This document shows positions 62,370-64,000 of a stretch of DNA of 64,000 bases, piece by piece. The first letter of the stretch is position 1. The number at the start of each line of letters is the position of its first letter. Location: positions 8,466,388-8,530,387 of the forward strand of contig JARUPZ010000008.1 of the NCBI GenBank assembly GCA_031213475.1, read 5' to 3'. The notes beneath the pieces were generated by a model. That model was not told the DNA's origin. It made no database searches and saw only the letters and a program-made list of their open reading frames with translations. The translations under genes and the position numbers were made by a program. The stretch comes from Nereocystis luetkeana. Lineage: Eukaryota; Sar; Phaeophyceae; Laminariales; Laminariaceae.

Positions 62370-63050
62370 CTTTCGAGGGTGACATGCCAATCTCGACTGC
62401 GTTCGAGGAGCCTGGTACCACCTCAGACACAGCCCACACAAACAGGCTGAAGCGGTGGCGATGTGCTACTTGTTAAGAAGAATTGTGAGTTTATCCAACA
62501 ATCAATGTGCTCCTCACTTGGAACTTTGACATGCGCGAACACCTACCTACACCCTAGTATCCCCTCGTTCGAGGGTGGTGTGCCAACGTACACTGCGTTG
62601 GAGGAGCCTGATGGCCCCTCCAACAGACGAAGCATGCACAGGCTACAATGCCGAAGATTTGCAGGTACCATTGCGTTTGATTTCGGTGTCGTTTTGGTGC
62701 CTACTGTAAGTGTTACCCATCCCCTGATGACGTGCTTTCACTCGGTAATATTTCAATCCTAAGCGCAACCTCTAGAACATCGCAGAACGTGTCTTCGGAG
62801 CGCGGCTTTTCACTTTGGACCGCGTGTGAGGGTGACGTGTCAACCCATAGACTGCGTTCGAGGTGCCTTATTTAACCCCTTTAGTATCGCAGTCTCGATC
62901 AGGGGACAAACAGCTCTAATTCCAAGTGGTTTGCCCCCAAAACGGGACTGGGGTCCTAAAAGGGTTAACGCAGCCTATAACCAGGCTAAAACGGCAATGA
63001 CAATGCGTTTTGATTGCGGTGGTGCTCGCGGTGTACGTATTTGGTGGTGC
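62370..63050 (+). repeat. Three degenerate direct repeats, the third split by a family B MITE
   Basis: GAGGGTG(A/G)(C/T)(A/G)TG(C/T)CAA, then ACTGCGTT(C/G)GAGG(A/T)GCCT and A(A/C)AGGCT, at 62377, 62575 and 62829. The MITE at 62876-62964 sits in the third unit, whose sequence resumes after it. Confidence 0.75.
62876..62964. mobile_element. Family B MITE, 89 bases, TTAA on both sides
   Basis: Flanked by TTAA at 62872-62875 and 62965-62968. Ends CCCCTTTAGTATCGCAGTC and GGGTCCTAAAAGGG. Confidence 0.93.
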
Positions 63051-63099
63051 ATTTAGTTTGCACCGCCCGCGCCGCATTCGTTTTTTTTAATTGAAATCC

Positions 63100-63620
63100 A
63101 ACGAAGAGTCCCATGGAGTGCAGGGTGTCTGCGACGGGGCCTCCTACGGCATGAACTGCCGTACTTCCCATGGGGTTCTACTGTTTGCGCTCTCCGTGGG
63201 ATTTCCCATGGCATGCATTGTACTACCCATGCCTCCCGCGGGACTTCCCATGATAAGACTCCCCATGGGATGCATTGTACTCCCATCGGCCTTCTCATTA
63301 GCCCCCCTCGGAAGCGCGAAAAGTTCCACGAAAATACCTACATTGTGTTTTACGTGAGACTTACCGTGGGAACGCATTTCTGTTTCCATTGGAATTCATG
63401 GGATGGGAAGTACAGGGTCCCATGGGCTATTCCATGGGACGTCCGACGGGAAGTCTCACGATATATTTCTGGGAGTTCCATGGAACTTCCCATGGGACTT
63501 CCCATGGGACTTTGTACGCGATGAGTCGTGATACCCGTGGGATGTCACATGGAATAGCTTCCCATGGAGCTTCCTACGGATCGTCGCATAGGACTTGTCG
63601 TCTCCCAAGGGACTTCCCAT
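63100..63620. repeat. Array of TCCCATGGGA palindromes, main cluster
   Basis: CTTCCCATGGGACTTCCCAT and variants (CCCGCGGGA, CCCATGGCATGC) recur at irregular 14-60 base steps. Related to 31750-31935. Confidence 0.85.
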
Positions 63621-63637
63621 GAGATGCATTGTGGTTA

Positions 63638-64000
63638 GAGTCACCCCGTCTGAATGAGAACCAGGTACCCGGTGGCGGGTACCCGGAGCCGTCGGAACCG
63701 GAACCGTCCCTGTCCAACTCACGGAACCCGGGTATATGTACGTCGGGTACCCGGGTATTATATGGAGGCCCCAAGACTGGGGTATAGGTTGATTTACACT
63801 CCAGCGGCTGTGACTCCAGCCTCTCGCCTCTCGCCCCTGCAGACAGCAGACCGAGAATAGATAATATCCCTATTAAAATCTGCCTTGCTTACCTCGCCAT
63901 CGTTCCAAAGCTACAAGGGGAGCAAATAGTGTATGGTAACCCGGGTACTCGGGTACCCGGGTGCAAACGCTTAAAGGGGAGCAAATAGTGTATGGTAACC
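63638..64000. mobile_element. Family H element, second copy, cut by the window end
   Basis: Inverted relative to 48397-48854. Starts TA|GAGTCACCCCGTCTG and follows the copy-1 sequence in reverse complement (GGTACCCGGTGGCGGGTACC, ACTCCAGCGGCTGTGACTCC, CAAATAGTGTATGGTAACC). Confidence 0.85.

Overview
This is a window of intron-rich, repeat-laden eukaryotic nuclear DNA. The one complete gene has seven short exons joined by six spliceosomal introns, and almost everything else is small inverted-repeat transposons, tRNA-derived SINEs, minisatellites and simple repeats. My best guess for the source is a brown alga or a related stramenopile. That rests on the intron style, the GC-rich third codon positions of the exons and the look of the LINE reverse-transcriptase remnant. 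The sequence does not prove it.

Genes. (1) A complete catalytic subunit of protein phosphatase 6 (PP6/Sit4 type) runs on the + strand from 1972 to 15604. The seven exons give 304 residues, all six introns lie in phase 0, intron 1 is 8,850 bases long, and introns 3 and 4 start with GC instead of GT. (2) A partial multi-pass membrane protein of unknown family lies on the - strand as three exons between 33109 and 30958. (3) A probable last exon of another - strand gene ends at 319. (4) Broken or doubtful coding remnants are a LINE reverse-transcriptase tail (60165-61075), a LamG-like, frame-shifted stretch (about 40914-41950), a cysteine-rich fragment (42400-42530) and a possible exon near 57540-57735.

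Repeats. Family A is a 105-base MITE with ends TTACGGGGG...CCCCCGTAA and a TA target duplication (15 copies plus a fragment). Family B is an 89-base MITE with ends CCC(T/C)TTTAG and TTAA flanks, like piggyBac; one copy is nested in a family A copy, and another group has become a 122-base tandem array. Family H is a 458-base TA-flanked element. Families D, E, F and G are further foldback or dispersed repeats. Two tRNA-derived SINE families are present, plus a third tRNA-like head. Several regions are arrays of short palindromes (GGAAGCTTCC, TCCCATGGGA, GGGTACCC, ATCGCGAT). There are long triplet tracts of (TTG)n in intron 1 and (ACT)n at 52 kb.

The most unusual signal is the 9-mer TACC(A/T)GGTA. 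I count 29 copies where about half a copy is expected by chance. Three sit inside family A MITEs at three different places where sister copies have a plain TA, so the sequence behaves like a 7-base insertion (CC(A/T)GG plus a duplicated TA). This could be the footprint of a TA-specific transposon or an undescribed micro-insertion process.
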